Positions 45,701 to 56,968 of a stretch of DNA of 64,000 bases are shown in pieces (within the stretch, counting starts at the first letter, position 1; every line of letters starts with the position of its first letter). The DNA comes from Dacryopinax spathularia (taxonomy: Eukaryota; Basidiomycota; Dacrymycetes; Dacrymycetales; Dacrymycetaceae). A program made the position numbers and the translations under genes. The stretch covers positions 2,046,001 through 2,110,000 of the forward strand of contig JBBPFI010000001.1 in assembly GCA_037974965.1 (NCBI GenBank), read 5' to 3'. Under the pieces are notes generated by a model. It had not been told where the DNA came from and did no database searches. It saw nothing but the letters and a program-made list of their open reading frames with translations.

Positions 45701-46694
45701 TTTCGCTGACGACCTCCACAGGAATCTAAGATCAAAGGATACATCAATGTATCCGGATACAAGGTCATCGCGGACGAGAACACCAATGTTGGCCGATACG
45801 GCTTCCGCATCGTACACGATACCGAGAAGCCGCACTATTTCAGCTCGGACGAGCAGGTCGTCATCCGAGAATGGATGAAGGCGATCATGAAGGCCACTAT
45901 TGGCAGGGATTATTCCAGTGCGTACGAGCTAGCCACATCAGAGGCTCTGGCTGACACCGCGCAGAACCCGTCATCTCTTCTTGCAATATACCAACCATAC
46001 CCCTAAATGTGGCTCAAGCGATGAGTCCAGCTCCTCGTCCGCCCTCACCACATGCGCGCGACGCAACCCAGCGTGCTCTGCGCCCTTCGAATCCGGACAA
46101 GCTGTCCGACCGCGACGCCGCTGTGCTTATGCTCGCTGTGAAAGGACAAGAAAGGCCAGGCGACGAAAAGCTTCGGTCTCGCGTGGAGTCGGTGTTCACA
46201 GTTGCTAGCGCGGATAACCAAGATTTCCAGGAGGCCCGGATTGCCGAGCCCGCGTCGCCACTCCCGCCGCGACCAAATAGGGATGCCAGGCAGCCTAAGG
46301 CCAAGCCAGTAAGTTTATCGCATTCTGCGACGTAGCAACCGCTGATCCAGCGCAGCTAAGCGCCCACCACCAACAACTGCTCGACTGGGTGAACACCCAC
46401 CTACCCCCCTCAACACCCAAAGCGACCGACCTCTCCCAGTCCTTCGCCTCGGGACTCATCCTCTTCCGCCTCGTCGAAAAGCTCAGCGGCAAGATCCAAG
46501 GCGTCCCCGACGCACTATTCATGGCTCCCATAGACTCGGAAGACAGCTTTGAGGGACTGTTTAAGCTGTTCGATATCATGCTCGAGAATGGGATCTCCAC
46601 GGGGGACGTGAGCATGTCCGAGGTGCATACGGGCGACGAGAAGGGGATCGTGAGGCTGGTCGAGTCGGTCAAGGCGTGGAGTGAGACGCGCTGA
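42774..46694 (+). CDS. SH3-SAM-PH-CH polarity scaffold (Boi1/2, Pob1-like)
   Basis: Eight exons (42774-42899, 42961-44574, 44625-44765, 44824-45170, 45222-45672, 45722-45917, 45965-46308, 46356-46694) give 1185 aa. Domains in order: SH3 at the N terminus ('FVYALHDFVAEHEDEIPFRA', 'GDGWWQGRNLAGKTGLFPQN'); a long Pro/Ser-rich disordered part; SAM near 435-500 ('TWSTEDVISWLTSKGFDSSV'); a second disordered stretch; PH near 855-960 ('HQGWMRKKGERYNSWKNRYF'); and a C-terminal calponin-homology-like domain near 1075-1180 ('LLDWVNTHLPPSTPKATDLS', 'FASGLILFRLVEKLSG'). Yeast Boi1/Boi2 and fission yeast Pob1 (SH3-SAM-PH) bind Cdc42, the exocyst and formins at growth sites. The CH domain is an addition that suggests direct actin contact (inference). 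Confidence 0.88.
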
Positions 46695-46834
46695 GGTGCT
46701 GGGCGGCCGTAAGGCCGTGCGAGCGTGTGCTGAGGGCGCAGGGGCGTGGGACAATGACTTTCTTGCTTCTCCTTCGTAACGATACATTGTTTATGAACCC
46801 AGTTGAATGTATATTCTTCCTTGCGTCTTGTGCG

Positions 46835-47816
46835 TTATGTGGGATCCGGCAGCGCTGGTTGAGGGGGAGGGACGCCCATCTCTGCTCGGACATGCTCTTG
46901 GAGGATGATACCTATCACGCATCAATTGAGCGATATTTCAGACAGGCGAAAGAGGAGGGGCCTCACCGAGTGCAGCAAGCGCACTCCCATCCAAAGCGCG
47001 ATACATATCCTTCACCTTCACCTTCTCACTCCTCGCAGCAGCTCGTCTCCTTGCCGTCCCCGTCCCTGCACGTCCCTCCAGCTCTGCCTCGCCTCCTTCT
47101 GCAACTTCGGCACCCTCTCCGGCTATGCGCGCCTCTCCCTTCTCAGCCGCCTCTTCCCCCTCGTCCTGCTCAACACGCTCAGACTCTACCATCTCACTCT
47201 GCCGACGGCGTTCGGCAAGTCTCTCTCTCGCCTTCGCCCGTTTTCGCCTCCTCACGTCCACACCGACGTTAAGCAGCTCCCCGCGGGAGGTATAGAACTC
47301 CGCTGCGAGGCGGTGGATAATTTTGAGTAGTTCCTACATTCTCATCCTTAGCTTGGCCTGTGATGGGTTGGAGGAAGGGGCAGGGAGGAAGGGCCAGGCA
47401 GGGAGGGGACGTACAGATGAAGGAGGCGGAAGGTCTGCGGGGTCGTTAGTTCTCCTAGTCTGGGAAAAGCGGGAGGGTGAGAATGAGGAAGGGGACGGAC
47501 CGTCGTTTGCTGATGCCACGGGTTGGGGGAATTCGAGGTCGCTGATGGAGAGGCGTCTTCTCTTCCTCCTCCCCAACCTCCCCTCCCCTCCCCCTACGTC
47601 CCTTCCTTCAGCAAGATCCGACTCCCCCCTCCCCATTTTCCTGCCCTTTCCGCTCCCTAGCCCCCCAGGTACGGGAAGAACGACGTTCCCCCGCGCATCT
47701 CTCGACCCGCTCCCTCCCCTCGCGCGCGTACGCGGGTCTGAGGGCCTGAGTGGGTCGCCGGAGGGAAGGAGACGGAGTGAGGTGCTGTCTAGTGCTGTTT
47801 TGGGATGTTTGGGCAT
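46835..47816 (-). CDS. Conserved fungal nuclear-type protein of unknown function
   Basis: Three exons (47816-47415, 47333-46967, 46911-46835) join in frame to give 281 aa. The N-terminal part is disordered and Arg/Ser/Pro-rich with a basic cluster 'GRRKRRRLSISDLEF' that looks like a nuclear localisation signal next to a phospho-site. The middle holds a helix 'ELLKIIHRLAAEFYTSRGEL', then a very basic 'RRRKRAKARERLAERRRQ' and an acidic region. The C terminus 'VKDMYRALDGSALAALGIIL' followed by 'QEHVRAEMGV' appears to be the most conserved-looking part. It resembles small fungal chromatin/transcription proteins, but I cannot name a family. It is convergent with the SH3-SAM-PH-CH gene (140 bp between stops). 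Confidence 0.65.
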
Positions 47817-48167
47817 CCTTTCGCAAAGTGGAGTCTTGTGGAGGAATCTATACGGGGATGGGGCACGACAGGGCTAAGAGAAGGGAAGAAAGAGAAGAAG
47901 GGGACGAGGGAGAGGTGGTGGCGGTTGGTATGTTGGCTATAAATGAGGGCGACGCGAGAGTTGGGATGGTCACGGGATCGCAGGCATCATCTGCTCGGAG
48001 AAGCTCGCTCTACCATGCCATGATTTGGGTAGATAGATAATAATACATTGAAGTGCTATCCCTATACGCCGCAGTACCCACTCTACAGTCTTCAACAACA
48101 CCATAGCATCCACCCACGCTCACACAATCCTTCCCGCACCCCCGCCCACCGCCTTCCGCCTCCCCAA

Positions 48168-49055
48168 TCAAGCCTCCTTAGGCTTAGCCTTCCCCTCCCC
48201 CTCCTCCCTCGGCCCAGGAAAATGACTCATATTATGCCCCGGCACCTGGCCGTCTTCCCACCTCTTTGTGAGGTTCCTTAGGGACGGATTCCGTTCGCCG
48301 GGGTAGACTATGAGGCGGGAGAGACGACGTTCGCGGAGTTTGTTCTTGGGGAGCATGCCTGCTACTGCTAGTTTGATGATCTGCGGAGGGCGAAGGGGGT
48401 TAGCTACTTTATCCAGAGTGCAGGAAAACGGGAAGGCGAGGAAATGAAGGCGATATGACAACAGAGTAGGGAAAATGGGAAGAGGAGCATGCAGGCTATA
48501 TGCAGAAAGCGGAGAGCAGAGCAGCGTGATGGCGAGTGAATGAAGCGGGGACGTCGCGCACCTTATCAGGCCGCTTGGCCAGCATGACCTTGAACGGCAC
48601 CTCCTTCAACCCGCCCGGGTAGCCCGAATGATGCCTATACACGAGCTGGACGTCTTTCTTGCCGGTGACGACGATCTCCCGGGAGTTGGTGACGACCACT
48701 CGGTCGCCTACGTCCGCTACAAGCAAGCATCAGCATCAGCATCAACACCTCCAGATCGCAACAAGATAGACGGGGGATGAATGGACAGTCAGCAGCGGGA
48801 AGAGCGTGTGTGAGAAGTAGGGAGGCAGAGAGGAGGACGTACCGCCCGGATCGTAGATAGGCTTATGTTTCCCCATCAACACCTTTGCGATGCTCGCCGC
48901 CAACGGACCGAGCGTGCGACCCGAAGCGTTTACGTGGTGCCATAACCTCGCAGTAGCGAGAGCAGTCTACCACAAATTCACTATCATCAGCGTCCTTCTC
49001 CCTTTGGTTTTGGAATAGATGGACGTACCCTGCCTACGACTGTTGAGGAGGACAT
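48168..49055 (-). CDS. MRPL23: Mitochondrial large ribosomal subunit protein uL13m
   Basis: Four exons (49055-49029, 48966-48843, 48716-48562, 48380-48168) give 172 aa. The fold is that of bacterial L13: '[20 protein letters not shown]', '[20 protein letters not shown]', '[20 protein letters not shown]', '[17 protein letters not shown]', then '[20 protein letters not shown]', all L13 signatures. It has a C-terminal extension compared with bacteria ('[20 protein letters not shown]'), as mitochondrial members do. There is no long presequence; the N terminus '[20 protein letters not shown]' may serve for import. The role is assembly and structure of the mitoribosome. Confidence 0.92.
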
Positions 49056-49336
49056 TCTTCGACCTGGCGAGTGTACGGATGATGATGAGGAGGAGAAGGA
49101 GCGCCCGAAAAGGAAGTCCCTACCATTTCAGGCCTGTTTGCTTCCGCCTGAATTCATGAGCGAAGGCACACAGCCGTCTGTCAGCCAGGCAGTAGCCATA
49201 CGACAGCTCAAACAAGCGCCCATCAAACTGCTATTCATCACTGTCTACAACTACTATTCAACAACCATCATCACAACGACTAATAGCAGGAAATATACCC
49301 AGCACAAGCAACGAGACAAGTCCATATGACACACCT

Positions 49337-51709
49337 ATGACCCTTCCCTCATCCCCACTCTCCAACCTCCTCAGCGCCAACCTACCGGACCTAACAGGGA
49401 GGGATTACGTACACCTCATCCTCTTCGCACTCGTCGCTCTCCTCGGCCATTGGGCAACAAGTCCAACTGCAGGGGTACAGGTTAGGTGGGCGGGGCACGA
49501 GATGCTCGCTTTGCTTGGCTTGGGGGCGGGCAGTGAAGGCCAGGAGAAGGCTGGGAAGCGGAAGGAGGGAAAGGAGGGCAGGGAGGGGAAGGAGGGAAAG
49601 GGGAGGGTAGTGAGGTCTAGGGCGGAGCAGTTGAAGTTGCTTGGACGGGAGGCTGAACTTTCAGCAGGTGCGTTCTCTCTCACTTCCGCTAAAGAAGGGA
49701 GTTGCTGATATGGCATGTAGGTCCTGCACCGCCAGCGAAGGAAGACAGCGGATACTACCCCGGCTTAGTGAACATCTCGGGTACATACTGCTTCATGAAC
49801 TCCGTCCTCCAGGTCCGTTCCTCTCCCTCCTCCCTCTCCACATCCCTCCAACCAGCTAACGCCCCCTACAGGCCCTAGCATCCCTAACCTACCTCCAACC
49901 CTTCCTCCTCACCCTCCACTCCCACGCCGAAGCGCTCGACGTCCCAACCCCCATCACCGACTCCCTCCTCCCCCTCCTCACCCACCTGAACACCCCTGTC
50001 CCAGCGTTCAGGTCCATCAGGCCCGACGCGCTCATTAGGGCGCTGGGGGAGTCGAGTAGAGAGACTCGGTCGACGCTGTTTGCTAGTCGGGAGCATCAGG
50101 ATGCTCAGGAACTGTTTCAGCTCGTCTCCAGCGCGTTGGCGGACGAAGCGCGTGCGGTGGCTCTCGAATCCCAGCTCGACACAGGGCTGCGCTCCGTCCC
50201 TATTCCATCTAACCCCTCCAACACAAGCGCAGAAGCTGGCCCCAGCAATTCTCCGCCGCCGCTCACAACGCCCTTTGAGGGCCTCTCGGCCAACCGCCGC
50301 ACCTGCTCAGACTGCGGCTACACCGAATCGATCTTCCATTTCCCATTCGACAACATCACCCTCCCCCTCCCACCCCCCCGGACCTCAGGGTCCTGCGCGC
50401 TCGAGGACTGTCTTGAGGAATACGAAAGGGTCGAGAGGCTGGGGGACTGTGTTTGTCGGCGATGTTCTTTGGTCGCCACAGCTCGGAAACTGTCTGCTGA
50501 AGCTGCTCGGCTCAGCGCGAGTGAGGCGGGGAAGGGGGAGGAAGGGGCAAAGGGAGCAAGTGCGTCGAGGAAGAAAAGAGCTAGGGAAGCAAGGAGGCTT
50601 GAGGCGAGGGTGAGGGAAGCACTCGAGAGCGGAAGGATAGAGGAGGATCTTAAAGGTGTCAAGCTGGAACGGGTGTACAGCTCGTCCTCCAGTAAACAAG
50701 TCATGATCGCTCGCGTACGTCCCCCTCTCCTTCTTCCCCTCCTTACCTGCTCGTCGCTGACCGGGACTGTATTTTCTGTGCGCAGCCTCCGCCCATACTG
50801 GCCCTGCATATAAACCGCTCGATCCACTTTGGCGCGGGGTACGCCGGCCGAAACCCAACACACGTGCACTTCCCCGAGCTCCTCCCCCTCACGCCCTACA
50901 CAACCTCAGGCGAGCTCAACCTTGCCCCGGGTCAATCCCTCTCCTCGCCCTCTTCCGAGCTCTCTTTGCGCCACGCTGTCCAGAATGCACGCCAGCAGCC
51001 GGTGATGTATAGGTTGCAAGCCGTGGTGTGTCATTATGGTACCCACTCCTACGGGCACTACGTTGCGTTCCGCAGAAAACCCCCACCGCCCTCCTGGGGC
51101 GAAGAGAGATGGCGCCCTCCAAGGCTCCAATGTCCCCTAAATTGTCTATGTGACGCCTGCCGTCTTTCCGGCCCAGTACGGGACGTCCCACCCCCCGGCG
51201 CCCAGCCTGCAAGAAATCGAGGACCACGAGCGGCAGGAGGAGGAGGATGGTTGAGGATATCAGACGACGCAGTTGAAGAAGTTGGCTTGAGCGCAGTGTT
51301 GAGAGAAGGAGCGGGGATATTTATGCTTTTTTATGAGCGGGTGTGCCCTGTTTTTCCGGCTGAGGTGCTGGGGGGGATCCCGAGGGGGGTGCGGCCGTGT
51401 GCGAGGGTGTTGAGGAGTGCGGAGGTGCGGCCTCGTCGGCTGGAGCAGGGGGCGGAGCTGAAGATGGAAGGGAAAGTTGATGGGGAGAGGGAGAAGGATA
51501 CGGGAACGACAAGCGACGAGTCGAGCGTGCCTGATGCGGAGCACGACGCCGAGGTGGACGGAGAAGGGGACGGCAGTACGAGAGGAAGTGGGAGCACTGC
51601 GCCCACTACGCCGACGGAGGATCCGGTTGTTTTGCCTAAGAGTGGGCAGGGAGAGGCGAAGCGGGTTGATGAGTTCGAGCGGGCTAGGACACTCGTCGCA
51701 CAACAGTAG
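49337..51709 (+). CDS. UBP1: Ubiquitin-specific protease, membrane-anchored UBP1 type
   Basis: Four exons (49337-49667, 49721-49812, 49872-50714, 50786-51709) give 729 aa. A hydrophobic segment near residues 23-40 ('DYVHLILFALVALLGHWA') followed by Lys/Gly-rich linker is the membrane anchor known from yeast Ubp1 and human USP30. The USP Cys box is 'GLVNISGTYCFMNSVLQALA', the His box 'YGTHSYGHYVAF', and the later acidic residue is in 'WLRISDDAVEEV'. A zinc-ribbon pair 'CSDCGY...CRRC' is present in the middle. The Cys box is unusual: the common G-N-T-C is replaced by S-G-T-Y-C. It removes ubiquitin from proteins at the ER or mitochondrial surface. The C terminus is acidic and Ser/Thr-rich. Confidence 0.88.
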
Positions 51710-52014
51710 CCTTCCTTCTCGTGGTGCATGGCAGGCGGGGTTAAGGGGGTGGTGTATGACTAGGTGTTTGTAGTGTCACGCATGTACTAATTTATGGTTT
51801 TGGAAATGCATTCATACCCCCAGGCTCCGGGCTCTAGGCGAGACGGTGACGAGGTCGTTACATCAAGGATGAGTATGTACGTAGCAGCCCAGCGCCAATC
51901 GTCCACCCACAGGTACGACCAACTCCCCGATTTATCGCCTTCCCCCAACCAGGTCGGCGTGAGGCGGGTGAACGTGGGTTGAGCAAGGGCGAGGAGGGTG
52001 ATGAGGAAGGGCGA
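51710..52014. other. Short convergent intergenic region
   Basis: About 305 bp between two stop codons; 3' UTRs only. Nothing else seen. Confidence 0.5.
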
Positions 52015-52723
52015 CTAGTAGGTGTAGATCTTCTCTACCAACCGGTAGTTCCTCGGTTCTTGAGGGACGGTATAGTACGTCTTCCGGATCACTTTCTCGA
52101 CTTTCTTGACGTACGGTACCCTGCCACGCCGCGTCAGCCATGAACGAAAACTGCGACGTGCCTCTGCGCTAGAAAGAGATGGCGGAAAAGGGAGAGATGA
52201 GGTGATGCTGGGCAGAAGTCGGACGTACCAGGTGCGGTAGATCTCACCCCTGTCGAACTGGACTTGGACGACTTGCCTGCCCTGCCAAAGACGTCAGCCT
52301 TGGTCTCTCACATCATGGAGCCGGGTGGAAAGCCACACGAGTGACCCGAAATAAAATGGCAGTTGTGTAGGAGGGAAGATGTGGTGAGAGAGGGAAGAAC
52401 GAGGAGAGACGTACGTAGGCATCGACAAACGTGTCCGTCACCAGGCCTTCACGCTCGTCCGGCACACCAGGGCGGTTGACAGAGACGACGTCCCCCGGCT
52501 ACTCACACACCCAAACGCAAACAAGCACGGCACCGTACAGTACCGACCAATGCAACAGAGCAGGGAGAGGGAGAGGGAGAAGCGAGACCAAGGTCAGACG
52601 AGGTACTACAGAGAAATGTGGCAAGCTACGCACGGCAAAATCGTCCACGAACTCGGTGAAGTGAGCCATGACGAGCGGCATGAAGCCCAAGAGGACCATG
52701 ACGAGGAAAGTGATGAGCTTCAT
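52015..52723 (-). CDS. Small secreted protein of unknown function
   Basis: Four short exons give about 111 aa: 52723-52634, 52498-52415, an exon around 52280-52230, and the last ending at 52015. The first exon encodes 'MKLITFLVMVLLGFMPLVMA', a clear signal peptide or signal anchor, followed by 'HFTEFVDDFA'. The mature part 'PGDVVSVNRPGVPDEREGLV', 'TDTFVDAYGRQVVQVQFDRG', 'EIYRTWVPYVKKVEKVIRK' looks like a compact beta barrel (SH3/KOW-like alternation) with a Tyr-rich C terminus 'NYRLVEKIYTY'. There are no cysteines, so it is not a typical disulfide-rich effector. All joins keep frame. Family unknown. Confidence 0.7.
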
Positions 52724-53404
52724 GTTGAGTGTTCCCTTACTTGCTGTTGAAAGGGTGTAGTACACTTGTCTAAGGGCGTAAGGGGGGCGTAAGGGCAAGA
52801 GGGAAAAAGCCAGCAAAGGGGAGGGAAAGCGGGCCGTCTTATATGAGTGATGCGATGGGAATTGGGACGGAGGCAGGCGTATGTGAATGCTGCTGGCGGA
52901 CTAGCGGGGGTTTGTGAGAGGGAGAAGGGAGGGGGAATGGGAGGCGTTGTTGCCTCATTTCGGCCACGCACTGTACGTTTCTAGAAGACCGAGACACGCG
53001 ACAAACATGAGGCGCTCGTCTTAGGGTGCGAAGCGTACACGGAGGGTGAGGCCGGCGATTTCCTCGATACTTGACAGTCGGGGATTGCGTGTCGCTGGAG
53101 GGCTGTTGTCTGGGTTGTCTGTTGTTCGTACTCGCTACCATTGTTTGCCCAGAATGGGCATGCAGTGCGCAAGGGACGTTCTGATTTGTTGATGTGCAGC
53201 CTCGTGCTATTCGTCATTAGTGGGCATGCGCTGGCATGTTCACTCTCGGCTCTCGGGCGGGCCAGGCTATCAACGGCCCTACAATGAACGGCCCGATCGA
53301 TGTCCCGATCTTGACCGATCTAGACAATGACAAGTCTAACAGCTAAGCAGATACAACACAGTAATGATAATATAAGTAGATGCAGCGTATATGATCGCGT
53401 ACGG
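52724..53404. other. Intergenic region between two minus-strand genes
   Basis: About 680 bp; promoter of the small secreted protein gene and 3' UTR of the DNAJC28-like gene. No supported ORF. Confidence 0.5.
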
Positions 53405-55140
53405 CTACAGTCTCCTTCGCCCCGCGAGCTTCCCAATCCACTCTCTGACAAACGCTCCCAAACTCCATCCACTGCCTTCGAGCGACTGCTCTTTCCCCAG
53501 CCCACTTCCTCCAGCACCTCCGCCCTCTTCGTCCTCATACCCCACCCCCGCACCGGAGCCGGCTTTTGGCGTTTTGGAGGTATACACCCCCTTGAACGAA
53601 CCCACAATCTCCTCCCCCGCCAACTCATAAACCCTCTCCAGCTCCCCCTCCCTCGTCACATACACCCTCCTCACGGCATACGGCGCAAGCGCATTATACT
53701 TCCTAATCAGCCCATTAATCTCCTCAATAGCGCTCGTGTGATACCCCAGTTCTCGGCGCTCCCATTCTTTGTCCCTGTAGGCTTTTGCGGACGAGGCGGG
53801 GAGGTGCCGGAGGGTGGAGGGGGGGTGGGAGAGGGAGAGCATGCGCGTTGCGCGCCGGACCCAGCTGTCTTGCAGGATACGGCGGAATGTCGTGAGCGCT
53901 TGGTCGACCTCTATTCAAACCAACACAAACAGATATCAGTATTGGTACACGACAGGGGAGAGAGAGGAGAGGAGAGAGGGGGAGGGCGCACCTTTCTGCA
54001 GCTCGATCCAGGGCGGAGCGGCGTTGTTCCGCTTCACGATCCTATTCATGAAGAACTCTTCCCTCGCAAGGAACGGGTTTTGTTCCTCCAAATCCCGCAC
54101 GAGAGGCTTGCCCCTCCCAGAAATATTGTTAAAGTGTCCGGCCAATCTCGCTTGCTAAAAACCCACAATCAGCAACTTCCTGATAGACTCGGAGAGAGTG
54201 GAAGAGGGAGGAGCAGGGAGCGCACCTCGATCCGATCCTCGACCAACGTCGTCCACCCCCTAATACTAGTCGGGTTCTCCATCCTCCCCTTCCCTGCCCC
54301 TCCAGCCTGACTCCCTCCTCCCAACCTATAGTCCAGCGTCCCCTCCCTAGCCCTCGTCAGCCGGCCAGCCGTCTCCACCCTCTTCTTCGCAAGCTTCGCC
54401 GCTGCCCTCACCCTCGGGTCTGCGAGCGCTCCCTGTGGGAGTTGGGGGGTTTTTCGGGGGGAGGTGGATTTTATGTGGTGCGAGCCGTATTTGATATGCG
54501 GGGTCGTGCTGTGCGAGGGGGGGCGGAAGGTCGTATGCCACGGTCTGTGTTTTTCCGGGTCCACCACTATCTTCTGCTCGCCAGAGTTCGAGGTAGTCCG
54601 GATGATCCTCTCCCCCTCTCTCTCCCCAGCACCACCTACCAGCTGCTCATCGAGGCTGGGCGAAGGACGCCCAAACCCACCCCTCGCCAAAGCCTCTTGT
54701 TGAGCAGCGCGGATCTTCTCCTCCGCACTGACCACCCCACCCGACCTCAAAGGCTTATACTTATCAACCAGCATCCTCAGGACGGTATCCTCGATCCGCT
54801 CGTCCCCTGTCCAGTTCTCGGATTTAGAAAGCAGTTCCTGCAGCTGGCGGGAGGGGGTGGGGGCGGATTCGGAGGCGGCGTCGGCGAAGAGTTTGGAGGA
54901 GGCGGTGTGGTCTGCTTGTTGGTGGAGGTTGGGGGAGGAGGGGGAGGAGGGGGAGGAGGGGGAGGTGCTGGGAGGGGTGGAGGTGGGTGGGGGGGGTGGA
55001 GACGGGGGAGCGGTGGGTGTTGAGGTTGATGCTTCGTTGGACGGCGAGTGGGAGGAGGCTGAGGAGTGCGCTAGGCGAGCCAGTAGTAGGGCTCTCCGCC
55101 GTGCGAGAGGCGAGGAGGTTGCAGGGAGTCGCCAGGACAT
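53405..55140 (-). CDS. Mitochondrial DNAJC28-like protein (DUF1992 domain)
   Basis: Three exons (55140-54226, 54154-53992, 53910-53405) give 527 aa. The N terminus 'MSWRLPATSSPLARRRALLL' is Arg-rich without acids and looks like a mitochondrial presequence. The diagnostic block is 'LVEDRIEQARLAGHFNNISG' followed by 'RGKPLVRDLEEQNPFLAREE' and 'FFMNRIVKRNNAAPPWIELQ', the DUF1992 domain of DNAJC28. No J domain with an HPD motif was seen, which is usual for fungal members. Low-complexity Pro/Ser repeats follow the presequence. In-frame sequence extends upstream to 55272 but the presequence-like start at 55140 is preferred. The C-terminal half 'EWERRELGYHTSAIEEINGL' is helical. Exact role is unknown; in animals it is linked to Golgi/mitochondria traffic. 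Confidence 0.85.
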
Positions 55141-55438
55141 CGTTCTAGTTGAATGCGATAGAGATACAAATGCAGAGAGAGCAAGAAGGAAAGAAAAAGA
55201 AAGAGGAAACCAACGAGGAAGTGAGGGAGGAGGAAGTGAGGGAGAAAGATATCGGACGGCAAGCTGGTCCATTGCTCAGGGTGGCGACCCTCGGCTAAAT
55301 CGCGACAATCGGGGAGGAGCACGACTCATCACGCATTATTTCTACCGAGCTCGTAATCTCGCACGCAGCGCAGACGTAGCGTATCTTCATCATAGAACAC
55401 ACTGTATTACCCCGTAGTAGTATAATACACCCCCACGA

Positions 55439-56763
55439 CTATGTATTATCCAGCTCTCCCAGAAGCATCGTCGCGTCCTTACTCGCCGTAAGCACTGTCC
55501 CGTCCGATCAGCACAACCCCCCTCGAAACGCAAAGAGAGCAAAGACGCACCAATCGGTTCCCTCGGATGAAAGTCCACCGCCGTGACCGTCCCCTTGTGC
55601 CCCGGCAGCTTATAGACCGCCTTCCCGCTCTCCACTTCCCATATCGTCACTGTCCTATCTGCTCCCCCGACCCCAACCCACCCTTCCCCAGTCCGGCTCC
55701 ACGCTCCCCTCAAGAGGGTGTTCTCGTTCCCTGCCGGTGCACCATGTAGGACACGGTGTATCCGTGTTGGAGAACTGGAAAAGGGGCGGACGTCGTGTAT
55801 TATTGTCGTGCTGTCGAAGGAGGTGGAGAGGAGGTGGTTGTGCGATGGGGAGAGGGCGAGGCCCGCGATTGTATCTGTGTGGCCGGGGAGAGTATAGACG
55901 ACCTCTTGTCGTCTTATGTCGTACACCTGCGGACGCACCCATCAGCGACTCTCACCAAGACGACAGAAGGGAGGGGCAGGGACTGACGCTAACGACATTG
56001 TCCAGCCCACCAACGAAGATCTGCGTCCCGTCCCCGCTCCAGCATACGGCCGTCACCGGACTTCCCACCTCAAGCTCGATCACAGCCTCCTTCTCCTCCG
56101 GCTCCCAAACACAAACCCACCCATCATCGCTCCCGCTCGCTACTAGCTCCGTACCGCCCGCGATCGCCCGGTCGAGCGTGTTCACCACCCCTGTATGTCC
56201 GCGCCAGCGTTGTGTGCGCGTGCCGGTGGTCAGGTCGGAGATGGCGACGGTCTTGTCCGCCGAGCAGGAGAAGAGGGAAGGGGAGGTGAGCGCCCATTGG
56301 ACGTCGAGCACGGGCGCTTTGTGGATCGTTGTCAGGAGAGCATAGTTCGTATTTGGCGGGTAGGTGCGCCATAATGCTGCACATGCGTTCAGCGTTAACC
56401 CATCGGCCTAGCCAGATTGACGCACATATAGCCCTATCCGCCGAACACGCGGCAATGTTCTGCCCTGTCGGGTCGAACCTACAGCTCAAAATCTCGTTCT
56501 TCCCCCCCATTCCCCATCAGCCCCCATCCTCCCTATTCTCAGCGAGAAAGCATACTCACGGAATGAGCGCCCGCCAAGCTCACGATAGGCGCATCCAGAC
56601 TACTCGTCCGCTTCACGTTCCTCACCAGTGCCTTGGACGTGTCCGACCCTGCTGAGATGGCGATTTGGTTGTTGGGCGGTGGTGGGCCGTCTACTCGGGT
56701 TCGTTTTATGAGACCACCTGCAGCGGGGACGGGTGAGGAGGGCTCTTTGCGTTTGTTCTCCAT
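55439..56763 (-). CDS. U5 snRNP 40-kDa WD-repeat protein (SNRNP40/Cwf17)
   Basis: A multi-exon gene on the minus strand starting 'MENKRKEPSSPVPAAGG' and ending '..LTASKDATMLLGELDNT'. WD40 blades are visible in order: 'SLAGAHSNEILSCRFDPTG', 'APVLDVQWALTSPSLFSCSA' with 'DKTVAISDLTTG', 'HTGVVNTLDRAIAG..SGSDD', 'VYTLPGHTDTIAGLALSPSH', 'IHDVRPFSSSP', 'GGADRTVTIWEVESGKAVYK' and 'LPGHKGTVTAVDFHPREPI'. The 'YTLPGHTDTI.GL.LSP...LLS...D....IHDVRPF' stretch is typical of SNRNP40. It binds Prp8 in the U5 snRNP and remains in the activated spliceosome. Its start is 205 bp from that of the divergent EMC6 gene. Confidence 0.9.
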
Positions 56764-56968
56764 TTTAGTGGGTATGGGAGGAAGGGGAGGGGGGAGGGAG
56801 GGGAAGGCGGCGCAGTGACGGACGAGACGACGAGACGTTGGAGGACGAGAGCGCGAGAAACCAACTTTTGATTCCGGATTACCGCATTGGGAAACACACA
56901 GCTCATCATCGACCTCACCGTCGTCCACATCCGCCTCTGCAAGGGAGAGCTCGCGCATACACCACAAA

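Noticed and set aside
47560-47720. Pyrimidine-rich tract suggestive of a simple repeat
   Set aside because: It is coding sequence of the 281-aa protein (Gly/Arg/Glu-rich on the minus strand), not a separate repeat.
54930-55020. GGGGGAGGA repeat block
   Set aside because: Real microsatellite-like sequence but it lies in the coding region of the DNAJC28-like gene and encodes its Pro/Ser linker; not an independent element.
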